A DNA stretch of 5,318 bases, from assembly GCA_023387245.1 (NCBI GenBank), contig JAEWIH010000120.1:1-5318 (forward strand), given 5' to 3'. The notes beneath the pieces are model-generated. The model was not told the origin of the DNA. It saw only the letters and a program-made list of their open reading frames with translations, and searched no databases. Below are positions 4,715 to 5,318 of the stretch, piece after piece (the stretch's first letter is position 1; every line of letters starts with the position of its first letter). Position numbers and translations under genes: made by a program. This DNA comes from Bacillota bacterium. GTDB taxonomy: Bacteria > Bacillota_I > Bacilli_A > Erysipelotrichales > Erysipelotrichaceae.

Positions 4715-5318
4715 TCATTTTCTAATAATTTCATATGATGCTGAGGCAGGATTGAAATTATAATTTAATAAAATATTACTTTCATCATTATATTGAGCTA
4801 ATAACCTTATTTGTTCAAATTTTAAATTATCTAATTTATCAACATTGATAGGGACATTTCCAAATAGTGTCGATTGTTGTTGGATATCAACTAATTGATC
4901 ATGATGTAAAGTGAATTTTTGATTATCTAATAATAAATCAATTTCAAAAGTTAAAATAGGATAATGACAGCCATTAAAAAATTCGGCTTTTAATAATTTA
5001 TCATTAATATCGATTGTTAATGGAATATCATTAATTTCAATAACAAAATTATTAAAACGATATAATTTATACGTTTTTCTATATTGGTTATCACTATTTA
5101 TAACATTATTTTCTTTATTAGGTTTTTGTTCTAAAAATTCAATAATAATATTTTTTATTTGAATATTTTTAGGATTATCAGTAACATTTTTTAGAAAAAA
5201 AGCTTTGGAGGTATTATTACTTTTAATTGTATTATTATAAGTTAAAAATTTTATATCTTTAGAATTAATAATAAATTCAATTTTTATATTTTTAATAGTG
5301 AGATTACTATTATTTTTA
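4715..5318 (-). CDS. Unrecognised protein encoded upstream of nfeD, 3' part only
   Basis: An uninterrupted minus-strand frame of 200 codons enters from the right edge and ends at TGA (4717-4715), ten bases before the nfeD ATG; the nfeD ribosome binding site follows its stop at once. No in-frame ATG lies within the window, so the start is outside. The product is rich in Asn, Ile, Lys and Leu, has no evident membrane helix in this part, and has beta-strand-like segments. Two stretches resemble each other: LTIKNIKIEFI and IQIKNIIIEFL, about 47 residues apart, hinting at a repeated beta domain. Other visible segments are FFNGCHYPILTFEIDLLLDN and the C-terminus ASYEIIRK. I do not recognise the family. 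Position suggests cotranscription with nfeD and the SPFH gene. The single cysteine argues against disulfide bonding within this part. Confidence 0.7.
   Translation of the reverse strand, partial: KNNSNLTIKNIKIEFIINSKDIKFLTYNNTIKSNNTSKAFFLKNVTDNPKNIQIKNIIIEFLEQKPNKENNVINSDNQYRKTYKLYRFNNFVIEINDIPLTIDINDKLLKAEFFNGCHYPILTFEIDLLLDNQKFTLHHDQLVDIQQQSTLFGNVPINVDKLDNLKFEQIRLLAQYNDESNILLNYNFNPASASYEIIRK

Noticed and set aside
4705..4734. Longer nfeD start at ATG 4734
   Set aside because: It would overlap the upstream gene and read through the AAAGGAGT site as codons; the ATG at 4704 gives a normal NfeD N-terminus.

Overview
This is a visibly AT-rich stretch with strong AGGAGG-type ribosome binding sites, an Rgg/MutR-type regulator, a cellobiose-class PTS IIB protein and a CHAP-domain secreted hydrolase. 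Together these point to a low-GC Gram-positive bacterium (Bacillota), plausibly a gut-associated Erysipelotrichia-like or related Firmicute. The genus is inference. The window reads as accessory or scarred chromosome on the left, ending in a conserved membrane-protein operon on the right.

Left (1-980): remnants of IS3-family (IS150-like) insertion sequence lie head to tail, with the last codons of an OrfB, a right-end-like terminal sequence, then the start of an OrfA that breaks off after about 42 codons. The break lies in the C-terminal part of a minus-strand Rgg-like regulator, which keeps only its helix-turn-helix region. Divergent from it is a short PTS lactose/cellobiose-type IIB gene with an intact phosphocysteine motif but no usual C-terminal helix and no visible IIA or IIC partner. 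Between the two is a palindromic cre/LacI-type operator candidate. This looks like a sugar-uptake locus partly destroyed by IS activity.

Middle (1127-2620): a well-formed promoter (TTGACA, 18 bp, TATAAT) drives a 306-residue secreted peptidoglycan hydrolase candidate: signal peptide, two Ig-like beta domains, Lys/Ser/Thr linker, C-terminal CHAP domain with Cys209 and His262. It ends at a strong terminator. Convergent to it is a 73-residue two-helix membrane protein with its own terminator and a plausible promoter.

Middle right (about 2700-3255): a decayed IS200/IS605-family element on the minus strand. Its Y1 transposase has a TTG in place of the usual ATG, an in-frame stop and a frameshift in a T7 run, but its promoter and both subterminal hairpins are still recognisable.

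Right (3276-5318): a minus-strand operon of an unrecognised gene (running off the window), nfeD and an SPFH/stomatin-like (QmcA-type) gene, ending at a 14-bp stem terminator. NfeD and SPFH proteins form a membrane pair across bacteria; the unrecognised upstream gene ends 10 nt before nfeD and is probably cotranscribed. No tRNA, rRNA, CRISPR array or riboswitch was seen.
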